64,000 nucleotides of DNA from Augochlora pura (Eukaryota; Arthropoda; Insecta; Hymenoptera; Halictidae), in contig NC_135773.1 in the NCBI RefSeq assembly GCF_028453695.1, positions 8,370,001 through 8,434,000 on the forward strand, written 5' to 3'. Made by a program: the position numbers and the translations under genes. Below are positions 13,001-27,100 of this stretch, in pieces. How positions within the stretch are numbered: position 1 is the stretch's first letter; each line of letters starts with the position of its first letter. The notes under the pieces are model-generated. The model had not been told where the DNA came from and searched no databases. It saw nothing but the letters and a program-made list of their open reading frames with translations.

Positions 13001-16000
13001 CCGAAATTATTTTTATAGGCGTCGCTTAGATTTTAAAAATTGTTGGAAGCGTGACTGTTAAATGAGAGACGAGATTTAATTTCGTATGCATAGAATGAAT
13101 TTTGTTATATGAAATTATTAAAAATAAATACTAGAAGCCAGAGAAGTTATTTCAGATTTGCAGTTGAAATGCCTTTAAGTGCAAAGGGTTAACCCTCGCG
13201 CGCGACGTATCATTGACCGCTTCGCCCTCCCCGTTTGCATTTTAACCCTTTGCACTCGGAGCCATTTTAACTGTAATTCTAAAATAACTTCTCTGACTTC
13301 AAAATAACTTCTTCTGTCTTTTTGACAAAATGTTTGCCATTTGACAAAAGCCTCCAATCTTCCATGATATAAAAATGATTTTGGAACGCGCTGCAACAAT
13401 TTTAGTAATGCCTCGGAGTCACCACTCGAGTGCAAAGGGTTAAAACGCAGACTACCCTGTAAATAAAAGCCGTTTTTAAATCGATTAAAAGATACGAATT
13501 TCGAAGCGAAAAACGTTTCACCGAATTTAGAAACGCTGTTGAATTTGCCTCGCGCGTCGTCCATCGTATTTCACCGGCACTTCGCGGCCATGAATTATGA
13601 GCCGAACGGAATTTCCTGGAATTTCGAAATTTAATGACTGCCGTGCGGAGTACCGGCGCGAATTAACCCCTGTTATTTCAAGGATTTTACGGCAAAGCGA
13701 CGGTCGCGACAAGGGTTCGCGCGAGAAGACTTTCGACAGCGTCCGTTCGATCGCCGTTTCGGCGAATCGCGAATAAAATTCCTTTTTCCTCGATGAAATT
13801 ATATAAAATATAATCATATATTTTCGATCGAAAATATTCTAATCGTGATAATTGTAAAGAAAATGTTACGGCAAAGGGTTAAAAGTACCGCGTTTCCGTA
13901 AAACGCTCCGCGCGATATTTCAGCGGGCACCGTGGTCGATGCGTGGGAAAGAATCATATGAATTTATTGGAAACTCGGCAGCTTTTTTTCATTCGAGAGA
14001 CGCCGGTGGCCGCGTGCAATCGCGTTTATGGCTGCGGGGAGAAATAGCCGACGGCAGCACGAACGGAATCGCGGACGATCAATCGGTTCCTATAAAATAT
14101 CGACTGGTTGGGGACGATAATCTGTATTCACTTAGCTAATGAAAAGAGAGAGACGATATGAGGGATCGATGGGACGCGATTCCGTCGGCCCACGTCGCGG
14201 ATGGTACCCCTTTGTTTCGTAATTTTTGTTCGAGCGGAATCGTTCGCTGCGTTCCGGCAACGGAGTCCGCGGCGATTGACGCGATGGAAGCGTGTGCGTT
14301 CTATAAATACAGAGAGAAGAAGATGGACAAATAGATAGGTAGATAGGTAAATAGATGGACAGATAAAGAGAGAGAGAGGGAGAGAGAGAGAGAGAGGAGC
14401 AGAAGGAAAAAATGAGGTCGAAGGTTTTATCGTATTTTCCGAATATCAGAGCGTTCCGTCTTTTTCTTGTTATTTTTGAAGACAATTTTTGGAGACGAAA
14501 TTGATGTAAGAAAATTTGAAACATAAAATTGTGTAAAGGAGAGTCTAAGGAAAGATATAAAACGTGCGAAATATTGAATTGGAAGCTTGCAGTGAATTAT
14601 CTAAAATAACATCTCCGGTCGCGTGTTTGTGAAATAAAATAGAATTGGTTGAAAGAAAATATAGATACAAGTAAAAACGATATAAAATTGATGTAACAAA
14701 ATTTGAAACAAAAGGTGGTATAAAAGACAATCTAAATAAATATCCAGGACTTCCAAACTGTGTAAAAAGCTTGTAAATTATTTAAAACAGCTTTCACAGC
14801 GCTTACAATGATTTTTACCATACTCTGTGAAATAAAATAAAATTAATTTAAAAGAAAATAGAAATAACAAGCAGAAATACTGTGAAATTTTATATAAGAA
14901 AATTTGAAACAAAAGACAGTATAAAAGACAGTCTAAATAAATATACAGGAACGTCCAAACCGTGTAAAAAGCTCGCAAATTATTTAAAACAGCTTCAACA
15001 GCGCCTGCAATATATTCGTTCTCGTCTCCGCGATATAAAATGAAATTGATTAAAGTAAAATGGACGGGACAAGCGGAAACGCCGTGGAACCGACAAAATG
15101 AAATGCGAGGGGAAACAAAATACTCCGTGGAAAAAAAGGACGGTATAAGGATATAAATATAGAGGGCTCGGGCGAAACGGGAGGCGTCAGGAGCTGATCC
15201 TGCCGGAGCAAACAACTCGCGCGACACCCGATTTGACACACCCTGAGCGCGAGCGAGCGCGCGCGCCGCCGCCCTTATCTCCTCTCGGTATAAATTACAT
15301 TATGAAGTTGTAAAGTTACCGGGGTACCATCTGCGAACTGCTAATAAATCGGAGAGTTAGGCCAATGAATTGCGGAGGCGCGACAGTTACGAGCCTTCGT
15401 ATTTTTTTTTTATGGGACAAATGATCATGATTTATTGGGGGCAGGGGAGAGGTCGCCGCCGTTTAAGGATTCAGCCGCTCTTCGGCGTGTTTAAAAGTAA
15501 CGCCGCGACAGTGGAAAGTTGCCACGTGGCGAAACGCGACACGGTGTGTGTGTTTGTGTTTGTGTGTGTGGCAACGTTCCGTGCATCAATCATGGAGTTT
15601 CGTTTCTGGCCCGCGCCGCAGAAGTTGATGTTTCGCTGATGCATGGGACTTCGCGACAGTACGAAACTTTCGCACGCGCCGCGTTCTTTTTAGTAATGTT
15701 GCGCGACGGTCGCGAATCGTACCAGCTGCTTATAATAATTTTTCAGGGAAGTTGCGGGAGATTGAAGAAAGCATTATTGATCTTTTGGTTAAGTTGAGAT
15801 AGTTATTAAAAATATTGAAAGTCGGGCGCTGTTTATACAGTGGACGAAATTATTCTATTACACTAGAATAACATAACCTATTAAATTCACAGGACTGGCG
15901 AGTTTAATAGGTTATATAGTAATTTATAGGTGTTTAATTAGTGGGTGGAATTTGATAGGTATAATATAACATATTAAATTCTCGGGACTGGCTAGGGTTT

Positions 16001-19000
16001 AAATATTATATAGATCATAACCTCAACATAACTTATTAAATCTGCAAAACTGGCAAGGGATTAAATATTACTAAAAAATAAAAATCACAGTATCTAGAAA
16101 AAATAAAAACCACAGTAGCTACAAAAAATTAATAACCACAGTATCTACAAAAAAATAAAAACCAGAGTATTTACAAAAAAATAAAGGCCACAGTATCTAC
16201 AAAAAATATAAAACAGTGATAAAATTGATTTCCAGCATTTTCACACGGCTCGAATATTTCCAAGACTCTCGATGACCTGTTGATCAAGCACCGCCCACGT
16301 TTCGATCCGTCGACTACTTTACACGTCACATTGTACCAAGCTGAATTCTCCCGTCTGCTTTCCAGTTTTCCAAGCGGAGACCGCGCTTGCATTTTTAATT
16401 CGAGGGAAGAGCGCTCTTACCCATTCGACCATTTTATTCTCCCGTTGCCTCTTGCGCTCCGCCATTTCTCTCTCCGCCTGTTGCTTCGCGGCGAATTCGG
16501 ATGCCTCCGCTTCCGCTCGCGCCGTCTCTCGCAGTTTCCTCGCCTTCTCCGCGGTTACTCCTAATCGCATAACGTCGGAGTTTTCTTTTAAAATAAACTT
16601 ATATATTCATTCAACCCTTTGGACTATAATAACGAGCCAGACTCGCGATAAAAATAAAATTTTCATGATAAAAATTTCATGACATCTGCTTAATATAAAT
16701 AGCATTCGTTTCTTCTAAATCGAAATCAAATTTAGTTCTTGTTATCGAAGTCTAGGAAATTAAGTAAATAAAGATATTATAATAAAATAAGAATTATCTG
16801 CTTTCATTAAGGAAAATATTAAAGGCAAAATAAATGCTAAAAGGCGCAACGTGAAAGGAGTCGTCGTGCAAGGGGTTAAAGATACGAAAATGTTTAAATT
16901 AAATAATCACATATGTGTGATTAAAGATCTATCTAATTTCTTTGTGAACAAAGAAATAAAAAAGACAAAATAATACAGTGACAATGAATAAGAAAAGAAG
17001 GATCGAAGAGCACGTCGTGGCCCTTAACCCTTGGCCCTAATGGTCTTAAACGTAGAAATTAACCCTTTGCACTACAATTCCTTTTACGTCGATTAGCATT
17101 TATTTGTCCTTAATATTTTCCTTAATAACACCAGACAGTTCTTGTCTCTCGCACCCCTCACTATACTATACCGCTTCGCGGTTCATCTCGCGCGACTATA
17201 GTTTTCCTGGTCGATCAATTTGTCGGAGCGGTTATTCGCCTCGGTGGCGTGTGTGACAAATGGCGGAACCGACGAAATCGAACGGCAAGTCTCTGCTCAC
17301 CGTAGTCCGACGGCGGGCCAAGCTTCTCCAGACACTGATAGATCGTCGGGAACATGTCGGGGCACACGTCGTCCTCTATGGGGATGATCAGCGGGTGAAT
17401 TTCAATTTCGTCGAAAAATTGCAGAGGCGTATTGTCGTCCGTGTTCCTACTCCTGCAATCGATCAGCGGCGAATAATAATTCCAAGGGAAGTAAATTTAC
17501 ACGGACGAAACAGTTATATAACAGTAGAAAAATTGCCGCTGGCTATGGCCAAAGTGTAGCCGCTCTTTAACCCTTTGCAATCGAGTGGCGACTCTGAGGC
17601 ACCACTAAAATTGTTAGAGCACGTTCCAATAATAGTAAAAATTGATAAGTAAGTAAAAATTAATAAATAAGTAAAAATTAATAAATAAGTAAAAATTAAT
17701 GAATAAGTAAAAATTAATAAGTAAGTAAAAATTAATAAATAAGTAAAAATTAGTAAATAAGTAAAATATTGTAATTATGATAAGAAATAAGTAAAAATAA
17801 TTCGTATATTATGAGAAATTAGATTTCAAAAATTATTAAAAGTATAGCTGTTGTTGCATGAGTTACAAGATTCATTTTCATATAAAATACATTTTGTCGT
17901 ATAAAATGGAAATGCTATGTGTTAGAAAAATTATTTTAGAATTAGAGTTAAAATGGCTTCGAGTGCAAGGGGTTAAATCGTTAGATCGGTTCATAAATCC
18001 TTACCGATCTATTTCATATATTATATCTCTATTATATTATATAGAGAAATATGTTATATAATATCTCTCTATTTTATTTACCACGTTACCTTTACGTTAA
18101 TCCATTTTCCATTTTACTCGCCGTTTATTTCATCTGTTAATCTCATTTCGTACAAATACATCGCTTTATTCGTTTCAATATTATATATATGTATAAAGTA
18201 AAGTTTAATAAATCGATTCATTGTCCTCTAAAATCGTAATATTCCAAGCACGCGGTTTCCATCGTTCCACACGCTTCCCGATTCGGTAACAAGCGTAGTC
18301 GTCGCATCGGCAAAACGGGCAGAACGAATGTTTAATCGAATCGGTGAAATCGCATTGGTAAAAAGAGGTCACCGTGCGCCGGGAGCAAAATATCGGCGGG
18401 CAAACTAAATTCTTAAAAATAATAGATTTATCGCGGCGGTCACGGTTCGAAACCCCCCCCCCCTCTCTCGGACGCTTTTAAAATGTCACCGCACATGTTT
18501 CCCGATTTAATAACGTTTCTCTGCCGGGCGTCAATTATTACGTTATTCGGAAATATTTGCCCGCGGGCCGTGGTAATTTCCCTCTCGCAACGCGAGCGCG
18601 CGCGCAGAAATATTACGGAACACACACAGAGAGTGCGCGCGATGAGGAACGCCGTCGCGAATAATGTTTCCAACCTCATCGGTTCGTAGCCAGAAAGCGT
18701 TGAATTCCGCTGTTTCCGGTAGTAATGCGCGCCTGCTTTATTATTACAAAATAGTGTGCGCACAGAAATCGTGTGTATGCGATGGATCGCGGTCTATTGG
18801 AACGCGCGGTTTCCGCGATGATGGACGCGGAGAAACGTGCGCGAAAAGGATGGAGTCGTTGCGTGGGACTATAGCGAAATAGCTAATGGACGAATCTATT
18901 TATTTAGCTATTTATCTATTTATTTAGCTATTTATCTATTTATTTAGCTATTTATCTATTTATTTAGTTATTTATTTAGTTATTTATTCATTTATTTTTG

Positions 19001-22000
19001 TATTCATATATGAAAGGGACTCGTTGCTTTCAATAGAGAATAAATTGGCAATAATTATCGACAAATAAAGCGATATTTACGAATATCATTTCTTTATTCA
19101 TTTACCTATTTATTCATTTATTTTTGTATTTATAAAAACTTAAACTTTAAAAAACAGTTAATAAATTTTATCGTCCCTAATTAACCTTGTTATGTGTCAC
19201 TGTTCGTCCAAAGAAAATTAATTCCAACCAGCATAACACGCGACGGAAAATTCATAATAATCACCGCAACGTTTCCGTTTCATTGAAATTATTAAAATAT
19301 CAACAATATCAGATTCGTCCATTCATACTACACCCGCATATTCTTTACCAAACGAACGAAACGATATCAGCCCGCGACATCGTAATCATCGACGCGCGTG
19401 TCCTTTGTCCGAAAACGAGTTACACACGCCATTGATGACGCCCCCAGCAGCACACCCTAACCCGTTCTATTTAAAAAAACAAGCGAAACAAACTGGTTAT
19501 ATAAATTCTCTCTCCGTTACCGAGTTTCTCCGTCGAGCTATTAAAATCCGGCGAATTACTCTATTATCCGAGAACTTTTGTTAATTAAGCTCGTCGGTTG
19601 TCTCGCCATTGAAATAAAAGGTGAACAAGGTGCTCTATGCGCGCTTGCTGGAATTTAATTACCGTTCCATTAACACTGTTTCTTTTTACTATTTCTGTCG
19701 GCGACAAATGAGAAAGTCCGTCGGTTACCGAAACCGGCAAGAACAATGTATTGGGTTGGCAATTAAATGTTTGCGGATTTTGTTAATATATAGTCTCAGT
19801 ACAATTCTTTTGTCTTATCAACGTGTTCAAAGTAATTAAGTTATATCGTTTTCTTACTGTACGGACTTTCATCTTCAATTTAGTAAGAAAATTGTATCGA
19901 TTAGTTCTTTAGTTTCGATTACTATTATTACGATTTACTATTTATCACTGTTTTGAATATAGAAAGACAAGAAGCGCATTTTAGACATATTTTATTGTAT
20001 TACTTCCAAAAAGACAGGATCAAAGCACCCGATCTATAATGTTTTTTTGCTGTTTGGACTTCTACCTTTAATTTAGTAAGAAAATCGCACCGATTAATTA
20101 TTTAGTTTCGTTTTTATTACAGTTTGAACATGGAAGGTCAAGCCCCGCGTTTCAGACATATTTTATTACATTATTTCCAAAATAGCAAGCATCGCGAGCA
20201 CGATTTTTATGTTATATACAGTATATTAAACTAAAACCTTGAAAAAAAGGCAGTGTCAACATTGATTTGTCTAATTGAATAAACTGATATTTTTAAGCAA
20301 AGAGTTGAATTTCTTTTCTTATTTTAAATCCGCAATTACTTAGTTGCCAGCAAAATACCTGTCGGGGTTTCGTTCCGTTTTACCTGTACTCTTTTAAGCG
20401 ACGCATCATGTGCTTCTCCGTGTAATGAGTGCCCTGGATCTCCCATTCTGGTCGCTGAATAATTCGCTCCTTCAAGAAATCGTCGCTCGCTTCCAGTGAG
20501 ACGACTAGCTCCGGCATGATCGTGTAATGGCCGAACGCGTCGGCTGCTTCCTCGTCGAAATCCTCTTCTTCTTCTTCGTCTACTTGCTCGTCCGATTGAC
20601 TTTTACCGAACAGCTTCTTCGCCTGGTCCAGTGTCTTTGGGTAGCCGTCTATGACGTACCCTTGGTTTCGACACTCCATCGAGTTCAGCTTTCTTCGGTA
20701 TAATCTTGAACGGAGTTGTTTAGAGTTAAAAAGCTATTATTGTTAATTATTTCTTATTTTTGTGCAGTTGATAATAGAGGAGAGTGATTTTATGGTGATG
20801 ACCAATTGGGGGTTGTTTAGGGGTAGTGTGATGTCTTTGACATCTGGATTTTAACACTGTCTCTCTGTTTATGAATTTGTATATTTTGTTTATAAGTGTT
20901 CTATATTCTGTTTGACAGCTTGGAAAATTTTTAATCTTACAGTTAGTTATCTATAATTTATAATTATATTTCATTGAAGCTGAAGGGATAAGCTTAGATT
21001 TTATAGATATTTCGAAGAATTTTAACAAATATTCATAAGTGCTGCAAGCTTCGTCTTACAATTAGGAAAATTATTTTACAGCAAATTAAAAAAATGTCAC
21101 AGCTATTGCAATACCTTTAATCCTTCGATATTCTTAGAACAAAACGAAACTCCTTATGAAACAAAATAAATCCGAAATAAAATTCCTTCGTCATAAATAC
21201 GAAAACCAGCATTTAACCCAACCAATTTCAAGAACATCGATCCACCGAGCAATTACATTAATTACCGAAGAGTCTTCTGCGTGAAACATTTTCGGGATCT
21301 AAATTTTCGAATTCAGCGAAGGGTAAAAATCGTTGGAGGGCTTTCAAGTCGTCAAACCGACGATAGATAAAAAGCGCAGTTTCTGAACGATTTGGCAATT
21401 GGACAAGTCGTTCGACTGGCTAATGTATCGGAACCAGGGGGTAGCGTAATTTGCCGTGCTTAATCGTCGAACTCGTTCCTTAAACGGGGAACCGCTTCTG
21501 AACGGAGACCGCGCGGACGCGTCGCGGACGGCTCCCGGAAGTTCGACTTCCGATAATAACTCGGAAAGTTAATTTTCCGGGAAGTAATCCGATGAGCGCG
21601 ACACCAGCGAAAGGGATCGATCGCAATTATACCGGTAACCCTGTCCCGCGTTCGGTATATAGTGCTGTAGCAGAGCGACTCCCACGCAGCGTTGCTGCAA
21701 CTTCGCGTAAAAGAATCCGCCCGCCTCTCTCTCTCTCTCTTTCTCTCGCTCTCTCTCTCTGTGCGTCACGAAACGCAGTTCTATTAGGCTGGCTAATGAG
21801 TTCGGTCGGGTCCTTTAACGGAATGTCAACCCCGGTTACGTGCGGACGTAGATCGATCAACACGTGGACGACTACCGCGTGACATGTCTCATTGTCTTTC
21901 CAGCAAATGTATTTTCTATATGACTGTTCTGAAAATATTTTGATGAATGAAAAAGAGCATCCTTGAGGGATTTGAGAGTAATAATTAAATAGAACTGGCG

Positions 22001-24085
22001 CGTAATTGTAGATTTTTATAGATTATTGTTGTGGTCATTTTTTATTATGCAATTATTTGTTGGAACTGAGTTTGAGCTAATGGGTTTCAAAATTGATTTA
22101 ATTTGGTTTATTTAAATGTTCAAGCTAATTGGCCTTGTATGTTTGGAAAATTTAATGATTAATATTAATAGCAACTTTAGTAAGTTTTACTAGGCTGGTA
22201 GTAACTTTTTAGATTGTATTAAGTGATGTGTATAATAAAATAAAATAAATAAATTTTCTTTTATATGATAGAGGGTTTAATGTACTAGATGATGATTGAG
22301 CTACTTTGCTAAAATTTTAATATTATTTGGAACGACGAAATAAATTTTTAAAAATTTCATTTTTTAGCTTTTCTATCAGAGCCTAAATCGAAAATTTAAG
22401 ATATGCCTCTGCTGATAAAAATGTTATAAAAATCGGTCTTTAAACTATTAACATTCTGAAACAAATGCCACGAACTGAACATCTCTAAAAACAATAATAA
22501 TAAATTAAATACCCTATAAAGTCCAACACCAACCATATCACAGCCATCAAATAACCAGATCGACAATTTTTATTCTGCAATTAACATATAAACTAACTTT
22601 AATTATCAGTAAACAAATTTCTCTCTAAATATAACATCGTACATAGTCAATTAAAGTATAGTTCCTGAAAGTCCAAGTAAATTCAACCTCTCGGAATTTT
22701 TACAAAACCGTGGCAACTCCGCCTCGTTTCATCCGGCGAGGTAAATAAAGCAGAATCAGGTAAGCACCGTCGTTCCCCGAAGTTTCAATAATAATAGACA
22801 CGAAAGTAGGAGAGCTGTAGGTGGATAAGTTTAAAACAATTCCTCCAGGGAGTACAGCAGCGAGCGTTCGCGTGACGGAATGAACGATGGCGGCAACAAA
22901 GTCCTGCGTTCGCTCGGGAAAAGTTCTCGATTTCTCGGCGCGCACGTCGAATTAAAACAATACCGGACGGTGTTCGATGAAGCTACAGTCACTCCCATAA
23001 GTATTCGTACCCTCGTTCCTCATAAGAAAAATCTGTTGAGATCAAGGGACGCGTGTAAAATTTTGCAATAAACTTTTTATTATAAATGAACACATGTATA
23101 AAGTTTATTTATGCCAAATTATAACAAAAATCTACACTGGTACGAATACTTTTGTTATTACGTACTACGAGGTGTAAAATCAATATATTTTCGTTATTAG
23201 TTAATCAATTTTCTTATAATTTGCTATAAATAAACTTTATACATGTGTCCATTCGTAATAAAAAGTTTATTGCAAAATTTTACAGGCGTCCCTTGATTTC
23301 AACAGATTTCTCTTCTAAGCAACGAGGGTGCGAATACTTATGGGACTGACTGTATTTTCCCCAAGACCCGTAGTTACTCGGCACGAAAAATAGAAAGCGG
23401 TTGTTTTTAGTTCGCGAGAACTCCCCCCGGCCGTGGAATATTTAATTGTTTTTAAAAATTTCGCTAGATCGTAATACCGGCTCCTCTTGCTGCGATCCGG
23501 TCAGAAAGCCTACGCTCGTACGTCAGCGGACGGCTGCCGCGCCGGGATTAATATTCCCGTTGGAATAACCGCGTCCGGGGACTTGTACCGTGTGGGGGTG
23601 TAGGTACGTCGATATCAATCTTTCTGTATAAATCACCGCGGGTATTTGTGGGGCTCGAAGCCCCGGCGACCAATCGCGAACGGGGTATATAATACGCGTT
23701 TACCTCAAAGAGAGCAACCCGAACACGAAGAGGCAATAAGTTTCCGGATGAGGAGACAATAATACCCGATCGGGAGATATCTTCTGTTCGGAGTCGTTCA
23801 GGAAGCGAGCGGAAACAAGGTCAAGGGAATTAAAACGGAACCGGGGACTTTATTAATTTCACGGATCCTGGCGATTAAACTCGCCGGTTGTGTTGGACGC
23901 GAGACGGACGCACGACGAGCGGAACGATTTAAACGTCGGCGTTCTGGGAACCTAGCGACGCACGGTGTTTTATGCTGTACTTCGACTTGAAATTAGGTAA
24001 ACCGTGGAAAGTCTGTTAGAGTGGATTGATAACTGCGAATTTATAGAACTGTTTTTTTTATTCTTTATTATTATTATTATTATTC

Positions 24086-24122
<37 letters not shown>

Positions 24123-27100
24123 TTTATTATTATTATTATTATTCTTTATTGTTATTATTATTATTACGAGTGTGTCGCGAATTAATTGCAGTGTGTGTTT
24201 TAATGGCTAGAGTTGCTGCCTTTGTAAATTTTTGAAAAGTTTGAAATGTTTCAAGCGGAAATTGAAACATTGAGTGGAAGTATTTTATGTATACTTCTCG
24301 ATGCTGTTTAATTAATGAATCAACCTTATATTAATTATGAAAAATATAGCACGTTCGGGGGCGACGGAGCATCGTGCCTGGTGGATATCATCCACTATTT
24401 CATGCGGGGCGAGATTGGCTGCAGTGTATATTACGTCGGTCCGCGCGCGAGAACACGTAACTCGGAGCAAACCCCATCGAAACGAAATTTCTTACGTGCG
24501 GTGAATGCGACGAGGAGGGAGAAGCGGCCGCGTAAACCGCCGACAAGCTTTAAACTCGGCGATGGTTCCATTTACGCGATCAGCAGCCACGCGCGCGCGA
24601 GTCGCGCTCGATAAATCAAATTGTGTGCGCATCACCGGCACACACACACGCGCACACACATGTGTGTGCCTTCTATAGGAGGAGAGGAATACGATGGTCA
24701 GCTAAACGACCACGGCCACCTAAATACGGGCTTAATGCGCGATTCGAACGCGATATTTGCCGTCGATGCCGCGCGAAACACGCTCCGATGATGTTTGCGC
24801 GCTGCCGAGCTTTCGGTCCACGATTTTTAATCGCTTCGGTGAAACCGGCGATTTCCAATGCCGCGTTACACGTTTGTGCGGCGTGCATGGTTTTTTGGAA
24901 GCGGTTGCGAGGAGAGGATGTTTGAGGAGTGTTTCAATTTGGTTTGAAAATCTCGGTTTGAGAGCGAGTCGAATCTCGGTTTGATTGCACTGTTGAGAAT
25001 GTATTATTGATTAACAGTTCGTTTGAGGTACAGTAGAAGCAACTGGTTAATTTTAACCCCTTCGCCTACCATTTTCTTTGCAATTACTATGATTTTTTTC
25101 GATCGCACTAATTTCTTTGAAGAAAAAGGAATTTTATATTTATTGTGTGCTGACATCTACTCGAATGTTTAAATATTGGTAACAATAGATTGAAATTTAA
25201 TTTCTACTTAAAGGAACGGATGAACATTCATACCTAACAAATTATTGTTACAAGTCTCCGTCAGGGAGTCTGAACTCGTATATATATATAAAACTACACT
25301 ATACCAAAAACCACCCCCAACATTTCGATTCCATTTGCGCCTCACATTTGCAATTGGTCACTCCATGGCTTCCCCTTAAAATTCCCCATCGTCCAGAAAG
25401 AGGAAACGTTGCACCGAATAAAATAAACTACAACCATGAGAACACGTGGCAAGACAAACGATGTAGCAGGCGCTTAATCTACTGTCAGCGGACACGTTGA
25501 AATAAATAAGCGATGAAAATCCGCGGTGATGAATGAACACCTGCCACTTCGTAAACAGTACCATCATTCCCGATGCAGAGAATTCCAGCAAGAAGGTAGC
25601 AGTGGGTAGCAAGAGAAGCTCGACATAAGGTCGTTGTCATTTTCTAGATACACGTATATACATATATATTTCATTATTTATTATAAGAACAGTAAGAATA
25701 TTATTAGGTTGGTGCATACGAAATATCGGATGTTTAAGTAGATATATAAAATTATATATCTACTTTCAAAAGCTGTTGATTTAATAATATGCCCCGTTTC
25801 CTTTACTACACTCTTTTCATTTCAAGGTACAGATGCCTGTCTTAAACAAATTTTGGTCTTCAGAATGAATAAACTCTGATATGGAATTTTTCAAACTGTC
25901 TTCGCTGAAAATTCTTCGCCGAAAAATCAGAATTTCTTCAAGATAATTATCTTCGAATTATCTTCAAAATAAGGTTTCAAAATTCGTCGACGTCCCGATA
26001 GGATCCATCGGTTATTGTAGCAGAGAAGCTACGAGTCGCTGTAGGACGACGCGAGCGAAGGGAATTATATAAGATCAAAAGAACGTTGCATAAGAGCCTT
26101 GTGCAAAGAAACGCAATCTAAATCGCGAGCGCGTAGACGGAGCGCGCCGCGTTTCCCTCTTTTCCTCGTTTTCCTGCGATCCGTATCTGATCGGAGTGAT
26201 CTCTTCACGCCTGGCCTGGCAGACGTGATCTCGCAGTTCCGGGAAACAACGTTAGAACGCCGATCGAACGGAGTTTCGACTAACTTGGTCAAAAGAGGAT
26301 CGTCCAGCCGGCCCTTGTTTCTCTCCTTGTTACGCTCTATTTCGTCCAGCAGCTCGCGCAGCTTCTCGACCCTCGTCCCTTCCTCCTCCTCCTCCACGTC
26401 CTCCTCGTCGTCCTCGTCGTCGTCGCCGGCACCTGTCTCCTCCTCTTTGACCTGCTCTTTCGCGGTCATGGCCTCTTCTATCTCAGCCACCTGTCGCGGA
26501 TTTAGACGGAATGTAGCTGCTCCGACTCGAGCGGGAAAAGGGTTCGCGGGTAGTGATTTTCAGGATTTTTCTTCGGGGCGAGAACATGGACTTATTTAGG
26601 AACAGAGTATATTGTGTGAAAGTATAGTTATTGTGTTATTTGCTGTATTTTTGGAGGTGTGAAATTTTTTTGAAATGATTAGGGGATGTGGTTTTGGATT
26701 GTGATAGATATTTTTGGTGGGATGAGTGTTTTGAAAAATGTTTTTTTGTGTTTTAAATAAAATTGGAAGAAGATTAAGACAGTTGTTAGAGGATTAGTCT
26801 ATTCTTAATTTGATTTTTAGTTTGATTTTTAACACGATATTTACAATAGTTTGATTTTTGGTACGATTTATAATACGATTTTTCATGCGACTTTTAATTT
26901 GAATTTTTAGTTTGTTTCTTAGTACGATTTTTAAGACGACTTTTAATTTGGTTTTTAGTTTGTTTTTTAATACGATTTTTAATTTGATTTTTAATTTGAT
27001 TTTTTAGTTTGATGACTTTCAATACGATTTTCAATACAATTCTCAATCTGATTTTCAATACGATTTTGAATATGATTTTCAATCTTACTTTCAATCTGAT

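Larger units (their letters stand above)
8640..16420 (-). other. AK7: AK7 intron 10 (7.8 kb)
   Basis: No nested gene was recognised. It holds a roughly 180-bp tandem array (8765-9480), GA runs, two AAGACGTCTT-rich blocks (10480-11170), a 280-bp direct duplication (11885-12397), two family A elements (12952-13443), a roughly 190-bp tandem array (14510-15060) and short arrays at 15866-16213. Short open frames near 12,530-12,800 and 13,939-14,139 have no visible domain. Confidence 0.7.
16585..17300 (-). other. AK7: AK7 intron 9
   Basis: The intron is mostly occupied by a family B TTAA element (16611-16879) and a second family B fragment (about 17022-17165). Nothing else is recognised. Confidence 0.75.
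17453..20383 (-). other. AK7: AK7 intron 8
   Basis: It holds the expanded family A element (17567-17976), a poly-C run near 18452-18463, a TATTTAGC array (18890-19000) and a duplicated block (19857-20218). The rest, including the GC-rich stretch 18,240-18,890, shows no gene. Confidence 0.7.
20705..26284 (-). other. AK7: AK7 intron 7 (5.6 kb)
   Basis: It contains a Tc1-like palindromic element (22984-23354), a TC run (21722-21760), a TTA array (24055-24168), a CA/TG run (24639-24669) and a TTAA-type left end near 25053. A hydrophobic minus-strand frame at 25376-25612 is unexplained. GC-rich stretches at 21,300-21,880 and 23,380-24,000 show no recognisable coding. Confidence 0.7.

Noticed and set aside
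18440..18475. GGTTCGAAACC beside a poly-C run, resembling a tRNA T-arm
   Set aside because: No acceptor stem, D-arm or anticodon arm can be formed around it.
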